Below, piece after piece: positions 52,199 to 61,107 of a stretch of DNA of 64,000 bases. A program made the translations under genes and the position numbers. Numbering within the stretch: position 1 is the first letter of the stretch; every line of letters begins with the position of its first letter. The stretch comes from JAQVEM01 sp964616545 (GTDB taxonomy: Bacteria; Actinomycetota; Humimicrobiia; Humimicrobiales; Humimicrobiaceae), in the NCBI GenBank assembly GCA_964616545.1, contig CAZTUA010000032.1, positions 37,061 through 101,060 on the forward strand. The letters are read 5' to 3'. Below the pieces are notes generated by a model. It was not told the DNA's origin and did no database searches. It saw only the letters and a program-made list of their open reading frames with translations.

Positions 52199-52963
52199 TC
52201 AGATTCTTGTCAATATTACAGGACCATCACTGCATATGGCAACCGTATCTTCAAAATGACACGAGAGTTTTCCATCCCCTGTCGTAACAGTCCAGTCATC
52301 ATTTAATATCATAACATCACTGCTTCCCTGGTTTAACATTGGTTCTATGGCCAGAACCATGCCTTCTTTTAAAACCGGTCCCTGCCCCGGAGGTCCGTAA
52401 TTTAATATCTGAGGGTCCTCATGCATTTCCCTGCCAATTCCGTGACCCACAAAATCTTTCACTACCGAGAAACTGCTTTTTACAGCTCTTTTTTCAATTG
52501 CGTTAGATATATCCGATAATCTATTGCCTGCCCTGCATTTCTCTATTCCCATATCCAGCGCCTCTCTTGTAGCATTCCATAGTTTATCGGCAACTTTACT
52601 TACTCTTCCAATTTTATAAGTTCTTGTTGCGTCTCCGTAAAATCCTTTAAACTTAACACCGGTATCTATGGAAACCAGATCTCCATCCTTTATGACTCTC
52701 CTGCCGGGAATTCCATGGACTACCTGTTCATTAACAGATGCGCAGATACTGCCGGGAAAAGGCTTTTTACCAAATTTTCCAACATAACCCTTAAAAGCAG
52801 GAACGGCATTTTCACTGATTATAACTTCTTCGGTTACTTTATCTAAATAATCAGTGGTGATACCGGGTTTTATTATTTCTTCAATTTTCAAAAAAACTCT
52901 TGCAACAATTTTACCCGCTTCCCCCATAATCCTGATCTCATCTGCCGACTTGCATATTATCAT
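52199..52963 (-). CDS. map: Methionine aminopeptidase, type I
   Basis: Removes the initiator Met from nascent proteins. The 254 residues show the dimetal ligands D100, D111, H174 and E207 with EDTVAI near the C-terminus, and H83 in the substrate pocket (VVHGIPG). It overlaps adk by four bases. This secY-adk-map-infA order is usual in Gram-positive bacteria. A 109-base gap follows before the preferred infA start. Confidence 0.96.
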   Translation of the reverse strand: MIICKSADEIRIMGEAGKIVARVFLKIEEIIKPGITTDYLDKVTEEVIISENAVPAFKGYVGKFGKKPFPGSICASVNEQVVHGIPGRRVIKDGDLVSIDTGVKFKGFYGDATRTYKIGRVSKVADKLWNATREALDMGIEKCRAGNRLSDISNAIEKRAVKSSFSVVKDFVGHGIGREMHEDPQILNYGPPGQGPVLKEGMVLAIEPMLNQGSSDVMILNDDWTVTTGDGKLSCHFEDTVAICSDGPVILTRI

Positions 52964-53592
52964 AAAATTTTTAATATCCTTTCTGTAACCTCTTCGGCTT
53001 TACCGGAACCATCAATATTTGCAAGCAATCCTTTACTGGAATAAAAATCGATAAGAGGTCTCGTTTCGGATTCATATACTTCCAGTCTGTGTTTAATAAT
53101 TTCCGTATCATCATCTTTCCTTTTCAGCAAATCGGCACCGCATTTTGGACATTTTCCTGTTTCCTCCTGGTTGCCTGAGCTAAATATGCTTTTGCAACCG
53201 CTGCATACTCTCCTGCTGCTTAATCTATTAATGATCTCATCTTCGCTGACCATTATATTAATTACTTTATCCAGTTTAATGCCTACCTCATCCAGCATTT
53301 TTGAAAACAGTTTTGCCTGATTTAAATTTCTGGGGAAACCGTCCATAAGAAACCCGTTTTTTAGCTTTCCGCTGTTTATCCTGTTTCTTATTATTTCAAT
53401 TATAAATTCATCCGGAACCAGTCTGCCGCTCTCAACAAATTTTGATACCTCTTTCCCCAGCCTGGTGCCGCTCTTAATTTCATATCTTAAAATATCTCCG
53501 GTTGAAACATGCGGTATATCAAATTTCTCTGAAATTGCTTTTGCCTGTGTTCCTTTCCCGGCACCGGGTGCTCCCAGCAATATTATTCTCAT
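52960..53592 (-). CDS. adk: Adenylate kinase, zinc-lid form
   Basis: Interconverts ATP and AMP with two ADP. The 210 residues have the P-loop GAPGAGKGTQ at 8-17, the AMP motif FLMDGFPRN, and a four-Cys zinc lid at C130, C133, C148 and C151, as in Gram-positive enzymes. It overlaps secY and map by four bases each (ATGA), so the three are translationally coupled. Confidence 0.97.
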   Translation of the reverse strand: MRIILLGAPGAGKGTQAKAISEKFDIPHVSTGDILRYEIKSGTRLGKEVSKFVESGRLVPDEFIIEIIRNRINSGKLKNGFLMDGFPRNLNQAKLFSKMLDEVGIKLDKVINIMVSEDEIINRLSSRRVCSGCKSIFSSGNQEETGKCPKCGADLLKRKDDDTEIIKHRLEVYESETRPLIDFYSSKGLLANIDGSGKAEEVTERILKIL

Positions 53593-54851
53593 TTTAAAAA
53601 TCCTTCATAGTCTCTCATTGTAAGCTGGGATTCAAGCTGCCTCATGGTATCCAGTGAAACCCCCACTGCAATAATTATTGATGTACCTCCAAACTTAAAA
53701 GGTATACCCATATATTCAATTAATATTTCAGGTAGAAGTGCAATGATTGCCAGAAATATTGCTCCGGGGAGTGTTATTCTGTTTAAAACATTGGTTAAAT
53801 AATCAGAAGTGTTTTTTCCCGGTCTTAGCCCCGGTATGAATCCCCCGTATCTCCTCAAATTGTCCGCAGTATCCAGAGGATTAAAGGTAATCGCAGTATA
53901 GAAATACGCAAATATAATGATAAGAACAGTATACGTAATGGCATAAATCGGATTTATCCTGCCCTCTATGCTGGGACTCAGAGCATTAGCTATTGATTGA
54001 ATCCATCCTACAGGTATAAACTGTGCAATTGTTGAGGGGAAAAGTAATACCGATATGGCAATTATTATAGGCATTACACCAGATTGATTAACCTTGAGAG
54101 GTATATAAGTGCTCTGTCCTCCGAAAACCTTCCTGCCCACGACTCTCTTTGCATATTGAACCGGAATTTTTCTTTCACCCTGCTGAATAAGTATTACAGC
54201 AACTATTACAGCAATGGCCATAATAATAAAAAGCGCAAGAAAGAAATAATTTGTGCCCCTGAGCCTGAATAAGCTTATAAATTGACCCGGTATTCTTGAA
54301 ATAATATTGGCAAAAATAAGCAGTGATATTCCGTTTCCTATTCCGTGAATATTTATTAATTCCCCCAGCCACATGATTAAAGTCGTTCCCGCAGTTAATG
54401 TTATAATAATCAGGCTGACATGCATAAAATCAAATACAGGTATAGCTCCAAAATTCCTGAAGAAAAATACCATTGCGGTAGACTGCATCAGTGCAAGACC
54501 TACTGTCATATATCTTGCTATCTGGTTTATCTTTCTTCTTCCCACTTCCCCTTCTTTTGACAGCTGTTCCAATTTGGGGATTACCACCTGAAGAAGCTGT
54601 AACACAATAGTAGCCGTTATGTAGGGCATAATGCCGAGAGAGAATACTGCAAAATTCCCCAGCGCTCCCCCGGAAAACAGGTCCATCATACCCATTATTC
54701 CGGTTTCTACCTGCTCAAGAATTCTGGCGGCATCAACACCGGGCAGAGTTATATTCGCACCAAATCTATAAAGGGCTAAAATACCAATCGTAAAAAATAT
54801 TCTGTTCCGGATTTCTTTTATCCTGAAGGCATTTATGATGGCCCTTAACAT
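53589..54851 (-). CDS. secY: Protein translocase subunit SecY
   Basis: The pore subunit of the Sec translocon, 420 residues, with about ten membrane helices. The N-terminal FRIKEIRNRIFFTIGILALYRFG, the plug region LFSGGALGNFAVFSLGIMPYI and the C5-loop KFGGTSIIIAVGVSLDTMRQ are typical. Its ATG shares one base with the rplO stop (TAATG), and its end overlaps adk. Confidence 0.97.
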   Translation of the reverse strand: MLRAIINAFRIKEIRNRIFFTIGILALYRFGANITLPGVDAARILEQVETGIMGMMDLFSGGALGNFAVFSLGIMPYITATIVLQLLQVVIPKLEQLSKEGEVGRRKINQIARYMTVGLALMQSTAMVFFFRNFGAIPVFDFMHVSLIIITLTAGTTLIMWLGELINIHGIGNGISLLIFANIISRIPGQFISLFRLRGTNYFFLALFIIMAIAVIVAVILIQQGERKIPVQYAKRVVGRKVFGGQSTYIPLKVNQSGVMPIIIAISVLLFPSTIAQFIPVGWIQSIANALSPSIEGRINPIYAITYTVLIIIFAYFYTAITFNPLDTADNLRRYGGFIPGLRPGKNTSDYLTNVLNRITLPGAIFLAIIALLPEILIEYMGIPFKFGGTSIIIAVGVSLDTMRQLESQLTMRDYEGFLK

Positions 54852-55291
54852 TAAACCACCTCTGCTTTTCCGCCAGCTTTTTCAATTTTGCTTACTGCGG
54901 TCTTGCTAAAAGAATTAGCCCTGACAGTTAGTTTTTTCGCCAGTTTCCCATTGCCCAGTATTTTTACGGGATTGGATTTTTTTGTTATCAATCCATTTTT
55001 TTCTAGTAAATCATAATCAATAACACTGCCGTCCTTAAACCTTTCCAGCTGCGCTATATTCACCGGATTATTTACCTTCTTTCGGGTATTTTTAAAACCT
55101 TTTAGATGCGGCAATCTTCTCTGAAGTGGCATCTGTCCGCCTTCAAACCCTATTCTGGTCTTGCCTCCGGATCTCGAAAGCTGGCCTTTGGTTCCTCTTC
55201 CACTTGTGGTCCCATGCCCGGAACCATTTCCCCTGCCTACTCTTTTTCTCTTTTTTATAGATTCAGGAGACCCTATATCACAGAGCTTCAC
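54851..55291 (-). CDS. rplO: 50S ribosomal protein L15
   Basis: A 146-residue protein with KRVGRGNGSGHGTTSGRGTKGQ near its N-terminus and GFEGGQMPLQRRLPHLKGF in the middle, both diagnostic. In most bacteria rpmD (L30) lies directly upstream; here only 53 bases separate it from rpsE. Confidence 0.97.
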   Translation of the reverse strand: MKLCDIGSPESIKKRKRVGRGNGSGHGTTSGRGTKGQLSRSGGKTRIGFEGGQMPLQRRLPHLKGFKNTRKKVNNPVNIAQLERFKDGSVIDYDLLEKNGLITKKSNPVKILGNGKLAKKLTVRANSFSKTAVSKIEKAGGKAEVV

Positions 55292-55344
55292 TATTTTCTC
55301 CTCCCGGAATTATATTGATTAATAATATCAATTAATTTTTGTTA

Positions 55345-55836
55345 TTAACTTTCTTCCCGGACCGTTTCTCTTAAAGTTTCTATCTGCCCGGGTAATTTAA
55401 GCCTTTTTAAACCTTCTACAGTCGCATTAACTATATTTAAAGCATTGGCGCTTCCCAGTGACTTTGTGAGAATGTCTTTTACTCCTGCAAGCTCCATAAT
55501 TATTCTCACTGGCCCTCCTGCTATTACGCCCTTTCCCTGTGAAGCCGGTTTCATAAAAACATGACCTGCTCCAAAACGGCCGTCTATCTGGTAGGGTATT
55601 GTCCCGTCAATCAGCGGTACTTTAAACATATTCTTTTTCGCATTATTAATGCCTTTTTGAATTGCGGTGGATACCTCATTGGCCTTTCCAAAACCAACTC
55701 CCACCATGCCATTCATATCGCCTACTGCAACCAGAGCGCTGAAGCTAAATCTCCTGCCGCCCTTTACTACTTTGGCAACTCTGTTTATTTTTATCACTTT
55801 TTCAGCTAATTCTGTATCTTTAGAAAGTTCAGTCAC
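55345..55836 (-). CDS. rpsE: 30S ribosomal protein S5
   Basis: A 163-residue protein for translational accuracy. The N-terminal double-stranded RNA-binding fold (VAKVVKGGRRFSFSALVAVGD) and GVGFGKANEVSTAIQKG are present, and the C-terminal half has KGVIAGGPVRIIMELAGVKDIL. It follows rplR by 24 bases. Confidence 0.97.
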   Translation of the reverse strand: MTELSKDTELAEKVIKINRVAKVVKGGRRFSFSALVAVGDMNGMVGVGFGKANEVSTAIQKGINNAKKNMFKVPLIDGTIPYQIDGRFGAGHVFMKPASQGKGVIAGGPVRIIMELAGVKDILTKSLGSANALNIVNATVEGLKRLKLPGQIETLRETVREES

Positions 55837-55860
55837 TAAAAATCCTCCTTGGAAATAAGG

Positions 55861-56223
55861 TTAAAATTTCAATCCGCCTTTCCTTGCACCCTCGGCCAGG
55901 GCTTTTACCCTGCCATGGTATTTATAACTTCCTCTATCAAAAACAACTTCGTTTATTTTTTTCTTCTTTGCAATTCCCGCCAGGGCTTCTCCGGTTCTGA
56001 AACTTATATCTATTTTTCCTTTATCCTCTTTTTTTATTCCAATTTTTTTACTTGATATGCCCGCTATTGCAGTGCCGGTAACCTCATCCACTATCTGGCC
56101 GTAAATATGTTTATTACTGCGGTAAACAACAAGTCTCGGGCGGCTGCTTCTGCTTTTAACCCTTTTACTGTTTCTCAGTTTTCTTCTAAGGCTTTTATCT
56201 TTTCTTTCAACTTTGCTTTTCAT
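55861..56223 (-). CDS. rplR: 50S ribosomal protein L18
   Basis: A 120-residue 5S rRNA-binding protein. SRPRLVVYRSNKHIYGQIVDE and the C-terminal DRGSYKYHGRVKALAEGARKGGL are typical. The basic N-terminus (KDKSLRRKLRNSKRVKSRS) is standard for L18. Confidence 0.96.
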   Translation of the reverse strand: MKSKVERKDKSLRRKLRNSKRVKSRSSRPRLVVYRSNKHIYGQIVDEVTGTAIAGISSKKIGIKKEDKGKIDISFRTGEALAGIAKKKKINEVVFDRGSYKYHGRVKALAEGARKGGLKF

Positions 56224-56243
56224 TAGAACTCCTGTAAAAAAAA

Positions 56244-56795
56244 TTAGGTGGTAGTAGTTATTGCTGCTTTTCCAACTTTTCTTTTTATAACTTCATCCTC
56301 ATATTTTATGCCCTTGCCCTTATATGGCTCGGGTTCCCTTATACTCCTGACCTTTGCAGCCACCTGTCCGACTGCCTGTTTATCTATTCCTTTGACCATT
56401 ATGGTTGTATTGTCGGGTACATCAAAAACTATCCCTTCCGGAGGCTCTATTATTACCGGATTTGAATAACCCGCCAGCACCTCCAGTTTTTCGCCTTTTT
56501 TAGCTGCCCTGTAACCCACTCCGACTATTTTTAGTGTTTTACTAAAACCTTCCGATACACCAGTAACCATATTATTGATAAGACTCCTGTAGAGCCCGTA
56601 TCTGGTTCTGCTCTCAATGCTGTCTGAAATAGGAGAGACAATCAATCTTTTATCTTCTATATTTAATTTAACAGATGATTTATCAAACCTTAAAGAAAGC
56701 TCTCCCGCTTTACTTTTCACATTGATAATATCATCATCTATTTTAACCTCTACACCATCCGGTATATCAACAGGTTTTTTTCCTATTCTTGACAC
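56244..56795 (-). CDS. rplF: 50S ribosomal protein L6
   Basis: A 183-residue protein with the MSRIGKKPVDIPDGVEV start and the C-terminal motif IREPEPYKGKGIKYEDEVIKRKVGKA. Both duplicated L6 domains are present. It lies 13 bases after rpsH and 20 before rplR. Confidence 0.97.
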   Translation of the reverse strand: MSRIGKKPVDIPDGVEVKIDDDIINVKSKAGELSLRFDKSSVKLNIEDKRLIVSPISDSIESRTRYGLYRSLINNMVTGVSEGFSKTLKIVGVGYRAAKKGEKLEVLAGYSNPVIIEPPEGIVFDVPDNTTIMVKGIDKQAVGQVAAKVRSIREPEPYKGKGIKYEDEVIKRKVGKAAITTTT

Positions 56796-56808
56796 CTAAT
56801 TCACCTCT

Positions 56809-57213
56809 CTACCATATAAAGCATATTACTTCTCCGCCGGTCTGCTGTTTTTTTGCTTCTTTATCTGTAAGCACACCTTTTGACGTAGACAGTATAACCG
56901 TTCCCAATCCACCAAGTACCTTCGGTATTTCATTCTTTTGAACATAAACCCTGAGTCCCGGTTTACTTATTCTCTTAAGCCCGCTTATACTGCTTTCCTT
57001 AGTCTTGCTATACTTTAAATATATTTTAATCGTACCGCCAACACCTTCATCTTTACGGATTTCATGGCTTTTTATATAGCCTTCTTTATCCAGTAACCTG
57101 GCTATCTCCGCTTTAAATTTTGAATACGGTATATTTACACTATCCATCCTGGCGATACAGCCATTCCGTATCCTTGTTAACATATCTGAAATAGGATCAG
57201 TAACACCCGACAT
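56809..57213 (-). CDS. rpsH: 30S ribosomal protein S8
   Basis: A 134-residue 16S rRNA binder. DPISDMLTRIRNGCIARMDSV at the N-terminus and ILSTSKGVLTDKEAKKQQTGGEVICFIW at the C-terminus identify it. It follows the type Z S14 gene by 11 bases. Confidence 0.97.
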   Translation of the reverse strand: MSGVTDPISDMLTRIRNGCIARMDSVNIPYSKFKAEIARLLDKEGYIKSHEIRKDEGVGGTIKIYLKYSKTKESSISGLKRISKPGLRVYVQKNEIPKVLGGLGTVILSTSKGVLTDKEAKKQQTGGEVICFIW

Positions 57214-57224
57214 AAATCCTCCTT

Positions 57225-57410
57225 TTACCAGCTGGACTTGGTTAGCCCAGGAATTTTTCCCTCATGTGCCATTTCTCTAAGGCATATCCTGCATAACCCG
57301 AATCTTCTAAAATAACCTCTGGGCCTGCCGCACCTGAAACATCTGTTATACCTTCTTGTTTTGTACTTAGGTTCTTTTCTTTGTTTCTCTTTAAGTGCTT
57401 TTTTAGCCAA
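57225..57410 (-). CDS. rpsN: 30S ribosomal protein S14 type Z
   Basis: A 61-residue zinc-ribbon S14 with ligands C24, C27, C40 and C43 (CFRCGRPRGY...CRICLRE). The type Z form is usual in Gram-positive and thermophilic bacteria, whereas longer S14 without Cys is typical of proteobacteria. Confidence 0.96.
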   Translation of the reverse strand: MAKKALKEKQRKEPKYKTRRYNRCFRCGRPRGYFRRFGLCRICLREMAHEGKIPGLTKSSW

Positions 57411-57439
57411 TATATATCTCCTTAAAATTTAAAAATTTT

Positions 57440-57982
57440 CTATTTCTTAAATGGAAATCCAAATTTCTCCAGCAAAGATAGTGCTTCCCCATTACTTTTT
57501 GCAGTTGTATTTATTGTTATATTCATACCTTTAACACTTAAAATACTATCATAGCTCACTTCCGGGAAAATCAGCTGCTCCTTTATTCCAATAGTATAAT
57601 TACCCTGACCATCAAAACTTTTTCTGGAAAGACCCCTGAAATCTCTGATTCTTGGAACCGCTACATTTAACAATCTATCCAGAAACTCATACATTCTGCT
57701 TCCTCTTAATGTAACCATGCATCCGATTGGATTTCCTTCCCTGACTTTAAAGCCCGCAATCGATTTCTTTGCCTTTGTTATAACAGGTTTTTGACCCGTT
57801 ATAACAGCCAGTTCCTGGCTTGCAGATTCTAATTCTTTTATATTCTGCGTCGCAGAGCCAACACCCATATTAATGCAAATCTTCTCTACACGCGGAACTT
57901 CCATAATATTTTTAAACTTATATTCCTTTAACATCTCCGGAACAATTTCTTTTATATATTTTTCTTTTAATCTAGGTTTCAT
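57440..57982 (-). CDS. rplE: 50S ribosomal protein L5
   Basis: A 180-residue 5S rRNA and P-site tRNA contact protein. VPRVEKICINMGVGSATQN, GQKPVITKAKKSIAGFKVREG and DFRGLSRKSFDGQGNYTIGIKEQ are diagnostic. It lies 19 bases after rplX. Confidence 0.97.
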   Translation of the reverse strand: MKPRLKEKYIKEIVPEMLKEYKFKNIMEVPRVEKICINMGVGSATQNIKELESASQELAVITGQKPVITKAKKSIAGFKVREGNPIGCMVTLRGSRMYEFLDRLLNVAVPRIRDFRGLSRKSFDGQGNYTIGIKEQLIFPEVSYDSILSVKGMNITINTTAKSNGEALSLLEKFGFPFKK

Positions 57983-58001
57983 TTATAATCACCCGGGTAT
58001 T

Positions 58002-58313
58002 TTAAATTTGCTGTTTACATTTCCTGCATATTCTTACTTTTACGCCCGATTCTTTAACATCAAAACCTACCCTTGTTGCTTTATTACAGTTAGGGCATAT
58101 AAGTTTAACATTAGAAATCATCACAGGTCCTTCTTTTTTAAGAATACCGCCGGGCTTGTTCTGGTCTTTCTGTCTTGTATGCTTTTTTATGGTATTGATA
58201 CCTTCAACATATAATCTGTTTCTGGCAGCCTCTATTCGCAGTACCTTGCCAGTTTTCCCTCTATCTTTTCCTTTTGTTATCTCTACCTTATCGTTTTTCT
58301 TTATCTTTAACAT
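58002..58313 (-). CDS. rplX: 50S ribosomal protein L24
   Basis: A 103-residue assembly initiator with an N-terminal KOW motif (KNDKVEITKGKDRGKTGKVL) and a C-terminal zinc-finger-like site C73, C76, C96 and C99. The zinc form again matches Gram-positive lineages. Confidence 0.96.
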   Translation of the reverse strand: MLKIKKNDKVEITKGKDRGKTGKVLRIEAARNRLYVEGINTIKKHTRQKDQNKPGGILKKEGPVMISNVKLICPNCNKATRVGFDVKESGVKVRICRKCKQQI

Positions 58314-58338
58314 TTTTTAAGCCTCTTCACTTAATAAA

Positions 58339-58707
58339 CTAAATTACTTCCGGCGCAAGCGAAATTATCTTCATAAAGTTTTTATCCCTGAGCTCTCTTG
58401 CTACCGGTCCGAATATTCTTGTTCCCCTCGGGTTATTCTGTGCATCAATAATCACTGCTGCATTATCATCAAATCTTATATAAGAACCGTCGGCCCTTCT
58501 TAAAGTCTTCTTAGACCTTACAAGTACGGCCCTTATAACATCGCTTTTTTTAACTACTCCTCCGGGGTTTGCTTCTTTTACTGCAGCAACAAATATATCA
58601 CCGACACGTGCGTATCTTCTCCTTGAGCCGCCCAGCACTTTTATACATTTAATTTCACGTGCTCCTGTATTATCGGCTACATTAACACTGCTTTCAGCTT
58701 GAATCAT
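58339..58707 (-). CDS. rplN: 50S ribosomal protein L14
   Basis: A 122-residue protein at the subunit interface. It starts MIQAESSVNVADNTGAREI and continues with IKCIKVLGGSRRRYARVGD and RGTRIFGPVARELRD. Standard length, with no insertion. Confidence 0.97.
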   Translation of the reverse strand: MIQAESSVNVADNTGAREIKCIKVLGGSRRRYARVGDIFVAAVKEANPGGVVKKSDVIRAVLVRSKKTLRRADGSYIRFDDNAAVIIDAQNNPRGTRIFGPVARELRDKNFMKIISLAPEVI

Positions 58708-58721
58708 TTCTAAATCCTTCT

Positions 58722-58976
58722 TTATTCAGCTTTTTTGACTACTTCTACCAGCCGCCAGCGTTTGGTCTTGCTGAGAGGCCTGGTCTCAGAAATTTTAACT
58801 ACATCACCCATTTTGCAGCTGCTTTCCGGGTCATGAACTTTAAATTTCTTCACTTTTTTTAAAATTTTCTTATATAAAGGGTGCTTATAATAAGATTCTA
58901 CCGCTACAACAACGGTTTTATCCATTCTGTCGCTTACTACGGTGCCCGTTCTTATTTTTACTTTTCCTTTTTCCAA
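58722..58976 (-). CDS. rpsQ: 30S ribosomal protein S17
   Basis: An 84-residue OB-fold protein. GTVVSDRMDKTVVVAVE, then the KKFKVHDPESSCKMGDVVKI and RPLSKTKRWRLVEVV motifs identify it. It lies 10 bases after rpmC and 14 before rplN. Confidence 0.96.
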   Translation of the reverse strand: MEKGKVKIRTGTVVSDRMDKTVVVAVESYYKHPLYKKILKKVKKFKVHDPESSCKMGDVVKISETRPLSKTKRWRLVEVVKKAE

Positions 58977-58986
58977 AAATCCCCCT

Positions 58987-59256
58987 TTATTTCTTTATTC
59001 TTGCTTTCCCTAACTTTATTTTCTTAACATTCTTACTGGTTTTTTTAATGTCACCGGTATTTTTCTTATTCAGTTCTTTTTCTCTAAGCAAAGTTTCTAT
59101 TCTGGCGATATCTTTTCTTAAGTTTCTTATTTTTACAGGACTTTCTAGCTGCCCTGTAGCTTTCTGAAACTTTAAATTAAAAAGAGTTTTTTTAATTTCT
59201 CCAAGTTTCGTTTCCAGTTCTTCTTTAGTCTGTTCCTTTAATTCATTTATCTTCAT
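58987..59256 (-). CDS. rpmC: 50S ribosomal protein L29 with basic C-terminal extension
   Basis: Residues 1-65 form the two-helix L29 core (MKINELKEQTKEELETKLGEIKK, FQKATGQLESPVKIRNLRKDIARIETLLREKE). The remaining 24 residues are a Lys-rich tail (NTGDIKKTSKNVKKIKLGKARIKK) absent from common L29 of about 65 residues. Both ends read clean, so this looks like a genuine extension at the tunnel exit. Confidence 0.93.
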   Translation of the reverse strand: MKINELKEQTKEELETKLGEIKKTLFNLKFQKATGQLESPVKIRNLRKDIARIETLLREKELNKKNTGDIKKTSKNVKKIKLGKARIKK

Positions 59257-59271
59257 TTCTTATTCACTCGC

Positions 59272-59691
59272 TTAAAGTTCTTCGTAAACAAATTTTGTTT
59301 TTATTGACAACTTATTTGAAGCCAGCCTGATTGCTTCTCTGGCAGTTTCCTCGTCTACGCCCGAGATTTCAAATAACATTTTACCGGGTTTAACTACGGC
59401 TACCCAGTTTTCTGGAGCACCCTTGCCTCCGCCCATACGTGTCTCGGCAGGTTTTTTGGTTACCGGCTTATGGGGAAAAACATTTATCCATACTTTTCCA
59501 CCCCTTTTTATATACCTTGTCAGAGCCACTCTTGCAGCTTCCAGCTGACGACTCGTCAGCCATCCGGATTCAAGTGCCTGAAGACCGTATTCTCCATAAG
59601 AAAGCCTGGCGCCGCCTTTTGCTCTGCCCTTCATTTTACCTCTCTGAACTTTTCTATATTTAACTCTTTTTGGCATTAACATCGCAGCCAT
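59272..59691 (-). CDS. rplP: 50S ribosomal protein L16
   Basis: A 139-residue protein near the A-site tRNA. MLMPKRVKYRKVQRGKMKGRAKGG and TRMGGGKGAPENWVAVVKPGKMLFEISG are diagnostic. The first Met may be followed by another in-frame ATG at residue 4; either start is possible. Confidence 0.97.
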   Translation of the reverse strand: MAAMLMPKRVKYRKVQRGKMKGRAKGGARLSYGEYGLQALESGWLTSRQLEAARVALTRYIKRGGKVWINVFPHKPVTKKPAETRMGGGKGAPENWVAVVKPGKMLFEISGVDEETAREAIRLASNKLSIKTKFVYEEL

Positions 59692-59700
59692 AAAATTCTC

Positions 59701-60396
59701 CTAACCCTTTACCTTTTCTTCTGCTTTATTTTCTTTTCTGGTTTGCTTTTCTTTTTTTATTTCTTCTTCGTCCAGTATAATATCACCCATGTATATCCAT
59801 ACCTTAACTCCGATTTTACCGAATGTTGTATTTGCTTCTGCAAATCCATAATCAATATCTGCCCTTAATGTATGAAGGGGAACCCTGCCTTCCCTGTACC
59901 ACTCGGTTCTGGCCATCTCTGCTCCGCCCAGTCTTCCAGCGCACTGGACTCTTATGCCCTTTGCGCCTGCTTTCATGCATAGTGATACAGCTTTTTTCAT
60001 GGCTTTTCTAAAACTAACCCGTCCCTCCAGCTGCGAGGCAATCCCTTCTGCCACTAATTTAGCAACGAGTTCAGGCTTTTTAATTTCCATAATATTCAAC
60101 TGAATAATGCTTCCGGTTCCTTTTTCTATTAAATCCCTGATATCATTAATGGTTGCGCCTCTTCTTCCTATAACAATTCCCGGCTTTGAAGTATACATGT
60201 CAACCTTTACTTCTTCTTCTGTTCTTTCTATTTCAATTTTTGAAATCCCTGCATTTCCCAGCTGTTCTTCTATTATTTTTCTTATAATAATATCTTCTTT
60301 AAGCAGCCGAGCATAATCTCTTGAGGCAAACCACCTGGATTGCCAGCTTTTATTAATTCCAATTCTCAGACCGTTAGGATTTACTTTCTGACCCAT
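59701..60396 (-). CDS. rpsC: 30S ribosomal protein S3
   Basis: A 231-residue protein with an N-terminal GQKVNPNGLRIGINKSWQSRWFA, a KH domain (about 40-110, PGIVIGRRGATINDIRDLI) and a C-terminal S3 domain (GIRVQCAGRLGGAEMAR). A Lys/Glu-rich tail ends the protein. It follows rplV by two bases. Confidence 0.97.
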   Translation of the reverse strand: MGQKVNPNGLRIGINKSWQSRWFASRDYARLLKEDIIIRKIIEEQLGNAGISKIEIERTEEEVKVDMYTSKPGIVIGRRGATINDIRDLIEKGTGSIIQLNIMEIKKPELVAKLVAEGIASQLEGRVSFRKAMKKAVSLCMKAGAKGIRVQCAGRLGGAEMARTEWYREGRVPLHTLRADIDYGFAEANTTFGKIGVKVWIYMGDIILDEEEIKKEKQTRKENKAEEKVKG

Positions 60397-60398
60397 CC

Positions 60399-60746
60399 TT
60401 AATCCTCCTTCTCTTTTCCATCAGATACATAAACCGATAGGTGCGCAGTCCTCTTTCTTATCCTTGTGGCCCTGCCCCTGGCTCTTGGTTTGAACCTTTT
60501 AAGTGTCGGCCCTTCATTTACCAGTATCTTTGAAATAAACAGATCTTCTTCTTTCATTTTATGGTTTTCCGTTGCATTCGCAACAGCACTCTGTATTGCT
60601 TTTTTTACTACGACTGCCGCCCTTTTGGGAGTTAGAGACAATACATCTATTGCATCTTCTACCGGTTTTGACTTTATCATGTCTACAACATATTTAATTT
60701 TTCTTGGCGATATTCTTATATATTTTTCGACAGCCTTTGCTTCCAA
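60399..60746 (-). CDS. rplV: 50S ribosomal protein L22
   Basis: A 115-residue tunnel-lining protein. KYIRISPRKIKYVVDMIKSKPVEDA and the beta-hairpin EGPTLKRFKPRARGRATRIRKRTAHLSVYV are present, both typical. Confidence 0.97.
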   Translation of the reverse strand: MEAKAVEKYIRISPRKIKYVVDMIKSKPVEDAIDVLSLTPKRAAVVVKKAIQSAVANATENHKMKEEDLFISKILVNEGPTLKRFKPRARGRATRIRKRTAHLSVYVSDGKEKED

Positions 60747-60779
60747 ACCTTTATCCTCCTTTTTTACCGCTGTGAATGT

Positions 60780-61073
60780 TTATTTCTTAACGGTAGTAAC
60801 CTTCTCACTTTTTCCCTTAAAAACATGCGGCCTTATAGATCTTGTCGGTGCAAACTCCCCGAGTTTATGCCCGACCATTGATTCCGATATAAAAACCGGA
60901 ATATGTCTTCTTCCATCATAAACAGCTATGGTATGGCCGACCATCTCAGGGAAAATAGTTGAACTTCGTGACCAGGTTTTTATTATTTTTTTCTCTCCTG
61001 ACTCATTTAGCTCAGTTATTCTCTGCAATAACTTTTCTTCTATAAAAGGTCCTTTTTTTAGAGACCTTGACAC
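60780..61073 (-). CDS. rpsS: 30S ribosomal protein S19
   Basis: A 97-residue head protein with MSRSLKKGPFIEEKLLQRI, IIKTWSRSSTIFPEMVGHTIAVYDGRRHIPVFI and GHKLGEFAPTRSIRPH. Standard length and sequence. Confidence 0.97.
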   Translation of the reverse strand: MSRSLKKGPFIEEKLLQRITELNESGEKKIIKTWSRSSTIFPEMVGHTIAVYDGRRHIPVFISESMVGHKLGEFAPTRSIRPHVFKGKSEKVTTVKK

Positions 61074-61107
61074 TCTGTTCCTCCTCTAAATATATAAATT
61101 AATTAAT

